Notes: generated from the sequence alone by a model not told the origin. Positions 1 through 11,014 are shown, numbered from the stretch's first letter. The stretch is 64,000 nt of DNA from Zonotrichia leucophrys gambelii (GCF_028769735.1 NC_088171.1:133409033-133473032); one strand, 5' to 3'. A program made the numbers and translations.

Positions 1-3000
1 CAACATGTGACAGTTCAGCCAGGATAGCTGAGTGTGGCCACTGGCACCCTGCCTTTGGATTAATTGACAGCGTCCATCACCTTATATGGTTGTAGTCCTG
101 TTAAATACAGATGGTCTTCCTAGACCAGCTATCAAGTCTGTAACAATAGGGGAAACATAATTTAAACATGCTTGGGATCTCTACCACATGGAATCACTAT
201 AAATAATGCTATATGCTTAATAAAAATATCTAACTCACAACTAAAGACTTGGAGGATTCAACTTTCTCTTTTAACAATTGCACCTAGCCTGGATCAGGTA
301 TTCAATACATTTCTGCCTCCTTTCTTTTGATCTTCATTTACATAATCAAAGCCAACTGTTTTCTCCAAAGAAGAGCACAAGAAAGAAATATTGGTTTATT
401 AATCTTTTCTGAAACTGAAGCATTCTTGAGCTGAGCACTGTCTTAACTCAGAATGATTTACATTCTTGTTTATTCCAAAAAGGCTTTATATTTTCTCACC
501 ACTTCCCTCCTAGCAGTCCAGAAGATTTTCAAAGTGATAAAAACTTCATCTATTGAGCAGGTGAAGTTAAACATATTCTATTTTCAAGATTAGGCTCACT
601 CTTTTCACAGCTATTTTTCCCCCAATGGATTTGAAAAAAAAAAGAAAAGAAAACAGAAATATATAACTGCATTACACTTTTTCATTACTTTACTATTTTT
701 TTTGTCTTTGACATTGAACACAAATCCATCCACTAGAAGGTGCAGGACCAAAGTTTGAGGTTTTTTATCCTCATGCAACACCACTGAATGCAGAAATCTC
801 ATACAATTTAGCAGTTCAGTTCCATAAGGCATCTTGGCTTAAAATCCATACCCAATATGCTTGCATGGCTTTTCTGAAGCCAGCAACTTTTGATGCTTGG
901 TAAACAAAAAGCTTAATAGCACACGATATTGCCTTATATAATGTAAAATAATTAGGATATAAAAGGTACTTTTGTGTGCTGATGCTTCTGCAGTAGTTAA
1001 TCTCCAGTAAGTTTTCCAGGAACTTGGGACAACCAGTTGCTGGCCTGACCCTCTACACTGACTGCTGTTTGTGTTTGTTGCTGCTGTGCCCCCACATTGC
1101 CCTGGCTCAGCATGAGTTTTGAACTGAGGATAATGCAGGTGAAGTGCAGGGAGGGCTCCATCTCTGATGCCTCATTTCACCTGTGTCCTCCTCTGAGACC
1201 AGCATGAAGTTTGGGTGTCTGCAGGACAGGACTGAATTCCCGCGTATGCAGCCAGGTGACCAAAATCAGGGGGCTGATCAGGGCACATGTGCATATTGAA
1301 AGCTTACATGGAATTTTAAGTAGTTGAAGAAAGTTAGTTAAATTTAATTAACTGAGAGTATTAGCTGTCTCTCTAGGCTTCCTCCTCCTTCCCACAACTG
1401 TGCATTTGAAGGAACTTGACAAGCAGCTATATGGCCTTACCCAGCACAGTGAATAAAGAAAGCTGGCTGCCTACAGCTTGCTGCCACGTCTCTTCCCTGT
1501 CCCCTCTCACAGAGACAGGTGAGAGATCCCTAAATCTGTTGGTGCAATGCTACAGTTCTTATTTCTGTTTTCTTTCAGCCCACTGTCCAAGTCACAAGGA
1601 GCACATTTTTAAAGAAATAATCTACAGTTTTCCAATATAAAAAATGGCCTTTGCCCATCTAAATACAGGTCAGGGCAATACCATCCAGTCATCCAGCGAA
1701 GTCTCCCACCTGCACTTGCACACCCACTCTGGCCCAAATGAGGGCCAACATGTCTCACATTGGTGCAGGAGAGCCACAGCGAATTGAAGGCAACATTTGG
1801 TAAAACCCACTGTGCCAGGGAGGGATATGCAGCAAACACCCAGTGACCTCCCTCCATGTCAGGACAATTACAAAACGTGAAAAAGGCCCAGGAAATCAAG
1901 TCCCATCCTCAGCCCCACTTTGGGAGAAGGAGAGATCTGTTTTCTTCTTCCTTCCATTCTTTGGAAATATTTCTACCCAAAGCTTGAGGCAAAATAAAGC
2001 AGAGAGAAAGGAAAACCCTTCAGCAAAGTGTGGTCTCTCCTTGTGAAGGAGACAATGTTCCCCATAGCCAGTAAGACCAACTGAGGTCCCACACTGATTC
2101 AGGTGAGACTTGACTCCTTCTAATGGCAAAACACACCAGTGATGACTTAGAAATTACCCAGCAGTTTAGATTACGGTTTTTACTATCAGGCACTCAAAAA
2201 AGGGACGTATCCAGCTAATAACAACATGAGTGGTGTTTCTATTCACCAGCAGATATTCAAGGTGCAGATTTTGTCCTCAGCTCCTGAGAGATTTACAGGT
2301 CACAGTGCAGACCTTCTCTGAAATACCTGATGGATTCATGTCCACTAGCAAATAGCTTGGGAAAAGTCTGGGCTAAGTTGTGACAACTTACAGGACATTA
2401 AAAGCTAGGCCTGGCATCGATGCACATTGCTGGCATGTTTTCTGATTAAATCAAACTTTGGGCAGCTAGAGTTGTGAAACAGGCAATAAACCTTTTATAG
2501 CATATCATAAATAAGAATGCTCATGCTGACAGTTTGATTGAAATGAGCACTTTTTCATACCTCACATTTTGTGATCTATTGGTTCCTGCACTCCTTCCTT
2601 TAAAGCTACATCAACTGGATATTTCCCCACACTTAGGGAGGGAGGGAAGCTTAGAGAAGGAAGCAAGTTTACCAGAAGTAATTAGTATGCAAGCTGCTTA
2701 AAGTCTGGAGGTTATTATTCTCACAAGTTGCATACACTTCATTTATTATTCTATGCTTGTGACTTTCAGGTGGGTTTGTTACATGGTCTGCTAGGAACAC
2801 AGCAAATGTTATCAAAAACTAGCATGATTCAAAAGCATAAATTTGGTTATTCCTTCCTCATTCTTTCAGTTTGCTTTCTTGAAATACTCAATGAATTTTT
2901 TCCTTCATGGGAATGCTCTTAGATCTGTGCAGTCACTTACAGGCACATCTGTAGAACTCATCACTGGGATTTCAGCAGCCCTGAGATGAAGGCATGTATT

Positions 3001-3087
3001 CATCTCTGCACTGAGCAAAGAGGGAGATAAGGTATTTGCCCTTAGTCCTGGTACCTTGAGAGGACACCTAGAACAGAGGCTAGACAG
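1..3087. other. Unique sequence, no gene recognised
   Basis: AT-leaning sequence with only short reading frames (under 100 codons), none with a recognisable domain or a convincing pair of splice signals. No LINE or LTR hallmark was seen. The part around 2380-2560 has an even base composition with several homeodomain-like TGATTAAAT/TTGATTGA motifs, but nothing that can be called without alignment. Confidence 0.5.
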
Positions 3088-3185
3088 TGTTAAAGGAATA
3101 AAGTAAGTATTTATTAAAAGGCCTTCAAAAGATACACCTTGGACAGTTTGTCAAGACTCCAGCCAAGGCTACACCCAAGATGGAC

Positions 3186-3191
3186 TTTATT
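3186..3191 (-). terminator. LTR polyadenylation signal
   Basis: AATAAA on the minus strand (TTTATT on plus) downstream of the TATA box and hairpin within the LTR. A second candidate near 3111-3118 could serve instead. Confidence 0.45.
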
Positions 3192-3201
3192 TCTACCCAA
3201 G

Positions 3202-3245
3202 ATGGATGACCAGTCCACACAGTTTTGAGTGGACTGGTCATCCAT
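3202..3245. repeat. Perfect 17-bp inverted repeat (hairpin) in LTR
   Basis: Left arm 3202-3218 (ATGGATGACCAGTCCAC) is exactly reverse-complementary to the right arm 3229-3245, with a 10-base spacer. It begins 13 bases downstream of the minus-strand TATA box and so spans the expected start of the R region. It is followed by a direct repeat of CCCAAGATGG (two copies, about 3173-3206). Confidence 0.9.
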
Positions 3246-3257
3246 GAGTTATCACAC

Positions 3258-3264
3258 TTTTATA
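3258..3264 (-). promoter_or_regulatory. LTR TATA box
   Basis: TATAAAA on the minus strand inside the LTR. A start site 25-30 bases downstream would fall within the hairpin at 3202-3245. Confidence 0.55.
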
Positions 3265-3552
3265 GGTTTTGGTCCATTTACATGTTGGGGTTAGTTGTCC
3301 AATTACAGCTTCAGGTTATGAAGTCCCTTCCTCCCAGTTTGCTCTCCTCAATCACTGTTGTTTATACTTTTTGGGCCTGAAGCTGCAATGATGTTCTTGG
3401 TTCTCAGGCTGGAAAAGGACTGTTTTGTCTAACTAAACTGCAAGGAGAAATTGCTAATACCATATAAAGTTCAGAGTTATATACTGATGCAGCACAGAAT
3501 CTGGAAACTATGAAAGCTAAAACTTAAGGCATCACCCCAACCAACCTCTCCA

Positions 3553-3840
3553 TGACAGAGGATACTCCAGCAGCCCCAGGCCCTGCACAGTTTGAGATGT
3601 TACCATGGAGAAGGCCTGGGGGATAGGGTTGAGCATGGCTCTAACCCAGGAATGGGAGAAACATGGGGTGTGGGCCAGGAAGAGCCAGTTGAGACCAGGG
3701 CTATTGAGACCAGGTCAGCTGAGAGCAGGAACATCTCAGCCTGACCCTACAGCATGTCTCTACCAGAGCGATCTCTACCAGATCTCAGAGTGAGCCTGAA
3801 GAAGGCTGGGTGGGCATCAGAAATGGAAGGGATCCCCCAC
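3553..3840. other. G-rich unique spacer between two LTRs
   Basis: No identified element. It contains short local repetitions (GAGACCAGG, TCTCTACCAG) and no recognisable gene. Confidence 0.4.
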
Positions 3841-4448
3841 TGTCCTGGGGTGACGTTATGATGCTTGTATCCCCATTCCTATGTTCTGTGCCTTTAAGAC
3901 TGTCTCTGAAGAGTGAAAGTTTTGTTTGGGTTTCTCTTATCAGGGACACAGAGACAGGCAGTACATAGGGCTGCTTTCGCTTTTTGCTTTTGGCTTTCTA
4001 CTTTGCTCTCTCTCTCTGCTCTCGCTTCTGCTTGCTTTTGCTTCTGCTCATTAGCTAGTTCTAGCTAAACAGTCCAAATTCCTTCCTGGACTGTTTCTCC
4101 TCTCCTTTTTCTTCGACCATCTCAAACCTGCTCTGGACTGGGACCTGGGAACACTGAAGGTTTGCACTCTGTGGCTGCAGCAGCTTCCCCAGCACTGGAG
4201 GGACTGAGAACAGAGCAACCACCCCAGAGAGAGACTTTCTGATTTTGTCACCTTTTTCAGAGTGGTGTCACCTGGTCTTGTTCGTTTTGTGTGCTGGGGG
4301 GTGCTGTGCCTGTTAAATAAACAGGTTCTTTCCACTTCTCTCCAAGGAATTCTTCCCAAACTGGTTGGGGGGAGGGACTGTGTGGGTTTGCTTTCTAGAG
4401 GGGCCCTTCTTTGGAGATTCTCTAACAAATTTGCCCTAAACCAGGACA
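3841..4448 (+). mobile_element. Solo LTR, ERVL-like (608 bp)
   Basis: The element starts TGTCCTGG and ends CCAGGACA, perfect 8-bp inverted termini. The flanks cccac (3836-3840) and tccac (4449-4453) match at four of five bases, fitting a 5-bp target duplication. Inside are a long pyrimidine-rich stretch of GCTTTT/TCTCTC units (about 3972-4048) and a polyadenylation signal AATAAA at 4316-4321 upstream of a conserved-looking U5. No gag, pol or env sequence adjoins it, so this is a solo LTR. From memory it matches a family abundant in songbirds and usually classed as ERVL; the class is inferred. The 155-codon frame antisense to it is not a gene. Confidence 0.85.
4316..4321 (+). terminator. LTR polyadenylation signal
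   Basis: AATAAA in the sequence GTTAAATAAACAGG, about 130 bases before the LTR end, the usual R/U5 position. Confidence 0.6.
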
Positions 4449-4836
4449 TCCACTTCAGCTCTTGCAGAGTAAAGCTGGTGATATTTCTCCTGGTAGTAGT
4501 GTGAAAGCTACAAAGCAAAGAGGAGTTTTGTTGTCATCTTCGAAGTGAGGCTCAGTCAGGAGAAGAGGACTGTCTTTATGAAACTTTTGGTTGAACAATG
4601 TGTATTAATTAGATTACACATATACTGTTCCAAACTCGTTCTGATGGGCAGATGCTCATGTGTGTGCACATGAGTATGTACCCAAGTAACTTCAAAATTA
4701 CCAAACGTATTTTGTATTTCATTGTAAGATTTCTCTTGGCACTGACGACTCGTATGACAATTTGCAGCCTGGAGTGGCATTCAACAGCCACATTTTTAAA
4801 CTGTTAAACATAAAGATTTCTACCAGAAACATGGAG
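4449..4836. other. Unique spacer, nothing recognised
   Basis: About 390 bases between two LTRs. It holds a short TGTGTGCACATGAG stretch and no gene or repeat that I recognise. Confidence 0.4.
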
Positions 4837-5920
4837 TGTATTGGGTTTGCATGGCCCAGTTTTGGTAGCGGGGGGCTACAGGGGTGGCTTCTGGGAGAAG
4901 CTGACAGAAGCCTCTTCCATGTCCAGCAGAGCCAATTCAGGTGGCTCTGGGATTGATGTGCCATTGGCTAAGGCTGGGCCAGTCAAAAATGGTGGTAACA
5001 CCTCTGTGCTTAAGAAGAAGAAAAAAAAGTTATTGTGCAGTTGTAATTGAGGTCAGAGAAGAGCTGGGTGAGAGGAACAACTCTGCAGGCACCAAGGTCA
5101 GTGAAGAAGGAGGGGGAGGAGATGCTCCAGGCACCGGAGCTGGGATCTCCCTGCAGCACCTGGTGCAGACCATGGTGAAGCTGTGCCCTGAAGCCCACGG
5201 AGAACTACGGGGATGCACAAACCCACCTGCAACCCAAGAAGAAGACCCACTCCAGAGAGGGTGGATGCCTGAGAGGAGGCTGTGACCCTGTGGGAGGCCT
5301 GTGCTGGAGCAGGCTCCTGGCAGCACCTGCAGACCCACAGAGAGTGGAACCCATGCTGGAGCAGATTTCCTGGTAGGACTCGTAACCCCACAGGGAACCC
5401 ACATTGGAGCAGGCTGTGCCTGAAGGACTGCACCCTGTAGAAAAGTGATGCACATTGCAGCCATTTGTGGAGATCCATTGCCTGGACTCATGTTAGGGAA
5501 GTTCATGGGGAGCTGTCAGCCATGGGAGAGACCCCATGGTAGAGCAGGGGAAGGGCTCATTTACCTGAGCGTTGGCAGAAACAACATGTGATCAACTGAC
5601 CATCAGCTCCATTCCCTGTCTCCCTGCACTGCCAGAGGGGGAGAAAACAGAGCTGGGAAGAAGGAAGGGATGGGGGAAACATGTTTTTAAGGTCTGTTTT
5701 TACTTCTCATTATCCTGTTCTGGTTTTGTTAGTAAGAAATTCAATTAATATCTCTAATTCCAACCTGTTTTGCCTGTGCTGTGTATGATGAGTGATCTCT
5801 TCCAGTCCTTATCTCAGCTCATGAACCTTTTGTTATATTTTTTCTCCCCAGTCCAGCTGCTGAGGGGAGTGATAGAGAGGCTTTGGTGGGTGTCTGGAAT
5901 CCAGCCAGTGTCAACCCACA
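4837..5920 (+). mobile_element. Long LTR of an ERVL-like retrovirus (about 1.08 kb)
   Basis: It begins TGTATTGGGTTTGCATGG, the start I associate with a ~1-kb avian LTR family. It contains that family's typical middle of imprecisely repeated 'CC(A)CA...GGAGCAG' units (about 5120-5420). It closes with the pyrimidine-rich TTTTCTCCCCAGTCCAGCTG stretch (about 5840-5860) and a CTTTGGTGGGTGTCTGG..CCAGCCAGTGTCAACCCACA end. The usual AATAAA near the end is degraded here (AAGAAATTCAATT near 5735). No target duplication could be found, so the right edge is approximate. Several 60-160 codon frames on both strands come from the repeated units and are not genes. A related copy lies inverted at 55579-56767. 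Confidence 0.78.
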
Positions 5921-6726
5921 ATACAGACAAGGCCCAAACTCTGGCAGCACTGCCTTAATTAGCACAGCACTGTATAAATCACAGCTTTCTGCCTGTCACT
6001 ACCACTCAGGGCCCCAGTGAGACTCTGGGACAGGTCAATGCGTAGGGATGATTGCAGGGAGAGTGACAGTGCACATCGCAGCTCCCGCAGTTTCAATTGC
6101 AGTGGTTATTAATGTGAGAAAGCCAGAATGATGGAAAATGGCCCGAGTTCCAGGAGAATTTATAGCCTTTAGTGCCGATGTCCCTCAGCCTTGACCAGCT
6201 GTTACACACCTGGAAGTGTAATACTGAAATATTCTCCTTGTTTTATCATTCTTATTCCTTATGAGACTAATGATGGGCAGAGCAATATGTAGCATAATTA
6301 TAGAGGCCCACTTGCAGACAGTGAATTTCATGCAGAAATAGTACACTCTGCTAAAAACCCTTTCCAGTCAATACAATATCTTAAAACTACATTATACCAA
6401 TAGAAGTGTTTTGCTTCTATAGGACCAGCATTTTGAGTTTTCTTTTTGTTTCTTTATGTACACATAAATAGATCTATGTATATGTAAAAGATGACAAGCT
6501 AATGAAAATGGAAGCAATTCATACAATAAAAAATAATTCCTAGTAAAAATAATTCCTAGCTCAAAAGGGTTAAAGCATGTGTAAAAGGTTACTCAAAACA
6601 TTTTCTTAGGTGCAGGCACCTCTATGGATCACTTAGCAGGCTCAATTTTCAGGCGCTTCTAGGGATCATCCAAAACTAGGATTCTCAAATTATTACAGAT
6701 GTGTATATAATTTGATGTCACATAGT
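5921..6726. other. Unique sequence, no gene recognised
   Basis: No repeat or coding signal recognised. The stretch 6040-6200 is more CpG-bearing than its surroundings and could be regulatory, but nothing decides it. A short AAAAATAATTCCTAG doublet occurs near 6529-6558. Confidence 0.4.
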
Positions 6727-6905
6727 ATCACAGAATCATAGAATAGTTCAGGTTGGAAGGGACCTTTTAATGTAGTACAACCTTGAAATAAGTAAGGACA
6801 TCATCAACTAGATTAGATTGCTCAAAGCCCCATCCAACCTCAACCTTAACATTTCTAGGGATGTGACACCTACCATTTCTTTGGGCAACTTTTGCCAGTT
6901 CCTCT
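6727..6905 (-). mobile_element. CR1 LINE 3' fragment
   Basis: On the plus strand it opens with ATCACAGAATCATAGAAT, the reverse complement of the CR1 3'-terminal ATTCTATGATTCTGTGAT repeat. The CR1 3'-UTR hallmark GGTTGGAAGGGACC and the GTTGCTCAAAGCCCCATCCAACCT block follow. Similarity fades after 'TTTGGGCAACTTTTGCCAGTTCC'. It is 5'-truncated, as most CR1 copies are, and non-coding. Confidence 0.85.
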
Positions 6906-7373
6906 TATTATTATTTCCAGAGATCACTGAAGTTTCATCCTGTTGAGTCAGAAAGATGCCACTCTTTAGGAACATTTTCTTGCTTTGCTACATATGACAA
7001 AACTCTATGTCCTCTCATCACATTCATTATATCCATCACCCAGGCTGGATATCTGTATTTCACTGAATCCATGCAATACATTTTGTCCCTGTACTACCTA
7101 GAGAGTGCAATCTAGAAAAAGGGGGGTTTTAGTAGGAAAGAATTTAGAAAGAGATTTAGAGATTTTTGTACCATTGAAGCCAAGGAAAATCTTGTGTATT
7201 TTTTTTCCCTAAGTTCTGGCTACAAGTTTAACTGAGCTGTTTTGAATGTATTTGGGCATAATAGTAATCTATTGCTCACTGATGCTGGGACTGGAAAAAA
7301 GGCAAAAGAGAGGACTTCTTTTTTATGTTTTAATCTGCTGTGATTATTGTAGGTAGAAATTTCATGAAGTTAT
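6906..7373. other. Unique sequence, nothing recognised
   Basis: AT-rich sequence between two CR1 fragments. It may include very diverged CR1 but carries no clear hallmark. Confidence 0.35.
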
Positions 7374-8010
7374 GTTGCCTGATCAACATTCTGGCCTTTG
7401 TTGATGCATTAACTACATCATCAGCAAGGGAAGAAATATGGATGTCCTCTACATGGACTTTTACAGGGCTTTTGACATGATCCTCCACAACATCCTTCCT
7501 TCTAAACTGGAGAGGTATGTGTTTGATGCGTGAACTGTTTGGCAGATGAAGAACTGGTTGGACAGTCATATCCAGATGGAAGTGGTCAAGGACTAGGTGT
7601 CCACATGGAGCTCAGTGAGTGGTGTTCCTCATGGGTCTCTGCTGGGACTGGTGATGTTTGACATTCTCATCACTGACATAGAGAGTGGGATTGAGTGCAG
7701 CCTCAGCAAATTTGCAGATGACACCAAGCTGGGAATCAGGACGCCATCCAGAGGGACCTGCACAAGCTCAAGAAGTGGTCCTGTGGCAATCTCATGAGGT
7801 TGAACAAGGCCAGGTGCACCTGGGTCAGGACAAGCCCCAGTATCCATCACAGGCTGGGGATGCAGAGACTGAGAGCAGCGCTGCCAAGAAGGACTTGGGG
7901 ATGCTGGTGGATGCAGAGCTGGACATGGCCCTGCCTGTGGAGGGGGTTGGAACCAGATGCTACTTAAGATCGTTTGCAACCCAAACCATTCTATGAAGAT
8001 ATTATGATGA
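7374..8010 (+). mobile_element. CR1 LINE fragment with decayed reverse-transcriptase reading frame
   Basis: This is the last part of CR1 ORF2 and the 3' end, on the plus strand. Translation across 7597-7797 shows the reverse-transcriptase order [10 protein letters not shown]...FADDTKLG, where FADD is the catalytic D-D motif of the palm. Upstream the frame encodes a broken match to the CR1 'KAFDxVxHxIL' segment (7465-7500). The copy has several in-frame stops and shifts, for example a TAG at 7594-7596, and ends in GGTTGGAACCAGATG...CCAAACCATTCTATGA, the typical CR1 terminus. It is an inactive, 5'-truncated copy of the enzyme that once copied CR1 RNA at its target. Confidence 0.9.
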
Positions 8011-10123
8011 GGAAATCATGACAGACACAGAACTGTAATCACTCCCCAATACATTTTCACTTGATATATGATGTCCCCACGTAATAACAGTAGTAATCAA
8101 ACTGCCCATCTTTTTTCTTGAATAAGAATCATGCTTTCTCTTTCTTCCCTCCTCTCAGATACTGCTTAACATCTCCAAATGTGCTTACAATTACTTATCG
8201 ATCTTTGATAAAACCAGAGGATTTTAAAATTAACTTAATGCAAATACAGAAAAAAGGGATTTGTATGTATTTTAAGCCATTGCTAGCTGTTTGTTAAAGC
8301 CTCTTCATGCCTTGTTGAGATCTTGAAATAATATGTTTAATAAAATCATGGCAATGACTCACAGCTTCTCTAATAGGGTTGTTTTCATTTATGTTGTATA
8401 CAGAAACAGCTCTGTTAATAAAAACCATATAATAAATAAAGTAGCTTCAGAAAGGAATGCTGATTTGTATAAGAAAACCCTGGACAATTAGGAACTAATG
8501 TCTGTAAAATATTCTGTTGCCACAAGACACACACAAACTGATTGAAGACAGACACTTCTATAAGGATTTTGTTAAGGACAGCTTTATAAATAAATGCTCA
8601 ATAATAGTAGACCAGATGTTCAAAATGAATTGTCAAGCAAGCGTTCTTGTAACCAAGCTGAAGAAGACCATCAAAGCAATTGTTTCACAACTTCAGATCA
8701 TATTCTGAGCATGTTAGCCTACTGTCAAAGGATGTTCTTGGACATGATGAAGTGTTCTCTCCTGTCAGAAAAGCCAATGCCACTTTTGGAAGAGTGACTG
8801 AAATAAAAGATTGGACTGATTTGTTATGCATCTGAATGTAAACAGGGCATTTTGGGCTTCTATGGTGCTTCTTTAGAAGTGTGGCTCTTGCAATAATTAC
8901 TGGAGAGCTGTCATATGGTATTGCATCCACCAGTTCACTTGTGTGGGCACAGGTTGGGTGGTTGTAGTAGCAAGAACTTCTAAAAAAAAAGTCTTCTTTT
9001 CTATTAATGTAGTCACCTGAAAGTCAAGTGTCTGGTTTAAACATCAGGCTCCTCATGTAGTCACTGGAGAAAAAGTTGCTTCCAAAGGGCCATTTGTCTC
9101 TTAAGCTAGGTATGAGTTATTTCCTGATTTTAGCTGTCACTCTCCAAAGTCTATAGAAACAAAAAGCTTTATTCATAAGGGATGGGACAAAACTCAGATA
9201 TCTGCTAATGTATTTTCCTTTAAGAAGTTCTGAGGAAGGACCAAAAGGAATTTGTATCTGAAAAGTGAAGATCTCTTAAGTGTACACATTTTTTAAATAG
9301 CAAAAACCAGGTATGCTGGGTAAAACAGAATTGAAACAAATGTATTTGGAACCAATTGTCTCTGCCCTGTCCTTTGTTCCTTGCATGCCAATTTGTTTCC
9401 TTCAGAGTTTCCCTTAATCCAGCAATTTTATGTGAGTTTCCATGTCACAACAAATTCTGGAAAATATTTTATGAGTCCTTTGGTGAAGTCTCCTTCTTTC
9501 CGTCACCTTTAAAACTGTTTGTGTTTTAGATCCCGGTCTGAACTCAATTTGCCTGTCCCACATTGTCTTTCAATATTTTCCTGCTTGCGCAGTATTTGGT
9601 TGCTCTATTGTAAGGGAAACTCTCTTCTTTGCTCAGGAGATTCCACTTAACCCAGAGAGGAGAAAAAAAGAAAGGTAAAGCAGTAGCCTTCTTCCCTGTT
9701 TTTTTTTTTTTCTCAGTTAGGTGAGAAAACAACTTTCATTTGATTTGCATAAGCAGAATAATACTGCTAAACTTTGGATTTGTATGTGGACCTAAATAGC
9801 AAGCTTTCCATGGGAAAACTGTATTATGTATGGGTAGCCTGGTATTTTCCTTCCAATATGGTAAAAAATTTCCCAGAAAAATTCTGCAGCATGCAGGGAG
9901 AAGTATTTAATTTACTTGCTTGAAATCTGCTGCCTGGCAATTTTATTTGATGCTCTTTGAAAAGAATAAGAATATTTTGGGCAATATTGAATAAACATTC
10001 TTCATTCTGCATCACCATATTACTTGTAATTTTATATATGTCCGTCATATCCCTGTTATGTCACCTCTTTCCTAAAAAAAAGGTCATTGTAGTTTTGTAG
10101 TTTGCAAAATCAGACATGAGAAG
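8011..10123. other. Unique sequence, no gene recognised
   Basis: About 2.1 kb without a repeat hallmark. At 8517-8800 two overlapping plus-strand frames of 63 and 67 codons exist, neither with a known domain. Runs of A or T occur near 9700 and 10073. Nothing supports a gene. Confidence 0.4.
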
Positions 10124-10287
10124 AATCACAGAATCAATCAGGATTGGAAGGGACCACTTTGGGTCATCTGGCTGAACCTCCCTGTTCATGCAGGGTCATC
10201 TTAAAGCACATGACACAAGATTGTGTCCAGACAATTCTTGAAAACTTCCAGTGAGGGAGACTTCACACCCTCTCCAGGCATCCTATT
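10124..10287 (-). mobile_element. CR1 LINE, 3'-end part (interrupted by ERV)
   Basis: On the plus strand the piece starts AATCACAGAATCAATCAGGATTGGAAGGGACC, a clear CR1 3' end in reverse, and continues through the CR1 3'-UTR (…CTCCCTGTTCATGCAGGGTCATC…). It stops abruptly at the TG of the retroviral LTR. The rest of the same CR1 resumes at 13635 after the provirus. Confidence 0.9.
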
Positions 10288-10675
10288 TGTCGGATCTCAA
10301 GATCTCAGTCCTGAGATGCTGAGCCTCCGAGACCCTGGGGGGGCTCGGGACTCCTGGAATGTTGCCAGAAGTGTCTGGTAGCTGGACTTTAACCCTACAC
10401 AGGAGACGACAAGGATGAGGGCTTCACCGGGTGAATGGTGAAGGGATTAGTTAATTAGAGGGTGAGACACAAGGTTTAAGATTTATGTACAGGGGGGTTT
10501 AGAGGAGCAAGATGGAGGAATTGGGGTGTGTCCTGTCCTCCTCCTTCTTCCTCCTCTCCTCCATCTTCTTTGGCCACGGTGGCACCTTTCTATTGGTTAT
10601 TACTAAGAGTACACCGAGTTATAAGAATAGATGGTATTGGGGAAAAATGATAAATATTGTACACGTAGCAAAGGG

Positions 10676-10682
10676 TATAAAG
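10676..10682 (+). promoter_or_regulatory. 5' LTR TATA box
   Basis: TATAAAG, conserved at 13403-13409 in the 3' LTR and 20044-20050 in the related solo LTR, about 100 bases before the AATAAA signal, which gives a compact R region. Confidence 0.7.
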
Positions 10683-10778
10683 ATACGTGGCTGCCCGGAG
10701 GGCAGGGACAGTGTGCCCATGGCTGACTGCTGAGCGGATCTCTGTTGAGCTGAAAGAACATCTTTTAGATAAACAATT

Positions 10779-10784
10779 AATAAA
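10779..10784 (+). terminator. 5' LTR polyadenylation signal
   Basis: AATAAA, repeated at 13506-13511 in the 3' LTR (the copy expected to be used) and at 20146-20151 in the related solo LTR. Confidence 0.65.
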
Positions 10785-10893
10785 CATAAAACCAGAAAGA
10801 AGAACTGAAGCCTCTTCTCGTCCTTCAATACGCGGGCTGCCCCAAGGCCACCTCCGGGCCACCTCCGGGCCGTCCAGGCCCCTCAAACAGCCG

Positions 10894-11014
10894 AGATAAA
10901 ACGGACACTTGGCGTTCCCTGGCTGGGCTCCACCACCACAACCTTTCGGGGGAAGATAAACCGGACATTTGGCTTCCACTGGGTGAGCTCTGACCACCAC
11001 AACCTTTCGGGGGG
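10894..11014 (+). repeat. 60-bp tandem duplication of the LTR edge and primer-binding site
   Basis: The segment from AGATAAA(A/C)CGGACA through the TGG-start primer site to ACCACCACAACCTTTCGGGGG occurs twice with a 60-base period (units start at 10894 and 10954). The second unit carries a diverged primer site (TGGCTTCCACTGGGTGAG, 10970-10987). It also carries an LTR-terminus copy, GATAAACCGGACA, that matches the 3' LTR better than the 5' LTR. Confidence 0.88.
10910..10927 (+). other. Primer-binding site of the ERV
   Basis: TGGCGTTCCCTGGCTGGG starts two bases after the LTR-terminal CA, the standard place for the tRNA primer site, and begins with TGG as required to pair with a tRNA 3' CCA. I could not match the 18 bases confidently to one tRNA. 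It partly resembles a tRNA-Glu-type site with two extra bases. Confidence 0.7.

Larger units (their letters stand above)
3088..3552 (-). mobile_element. Solo LTR of an endogenous retrovirus (about 465 bp)
   Basis: Read on the minus strand this has the layout of a retroviral LTR: TG at the right edge, a TATA box (TATAAAA, 3258-3264), two polyadenylation-type AATAAA/TTTAATAAA motifs (about 3111-3118 and 3186-3191) and CA at the left edge. The six bases outside the edges, agacag on the left and tgacag on the right, match at five of six positions, so a decayed 6-bp target duplication is likely. No internal retroviral sequence flanks it, hence a solo LTR left by LTR-LTR recombination. A perfect hairpin lies next to the TATA box. 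Edges are inferred from the TG/CA and duplication fit and could be off by about 20 bp on the right. The family name is not certain; it resembles songbird ERV LTRs I remember. Confidence 0.68.
10288..10907 (+). repeat. 5' LTR of the ERV (620 bp)
   Basis: It begins TGTCGGATCTCAAG and ends ACGGACA. U3 contains a CTCC/TTCC-rich pyrimidine stretch (10535-10570). A TATA box lies at 10676-10682 and AATAAA at 10779-10784. A small duplication CCACCTCCGGG lies near the U5 end. It is position-for-position equal to the 3' LTR with a constant offset of 2727 bases and two substitutions. Confidence 0.95.

Noticed and set aside
4051..4518. 155-codon minus-strand frame
   Set aside because: It is antisense to the solo LTR at 3841-4448 and has no protein features.
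5030..5506. 158- and 126-codon minus-strand frames
   Set aside because: They are antisense to the repeated GGAGCAG units of the LTR at 4837-5920.
7597..7797. Reverse transcriptase as a functional gene
   Set aside because: The FADD motif is real, but the copy is 5'-truncated with stops and shifts. It is a dead CR1 fragment.
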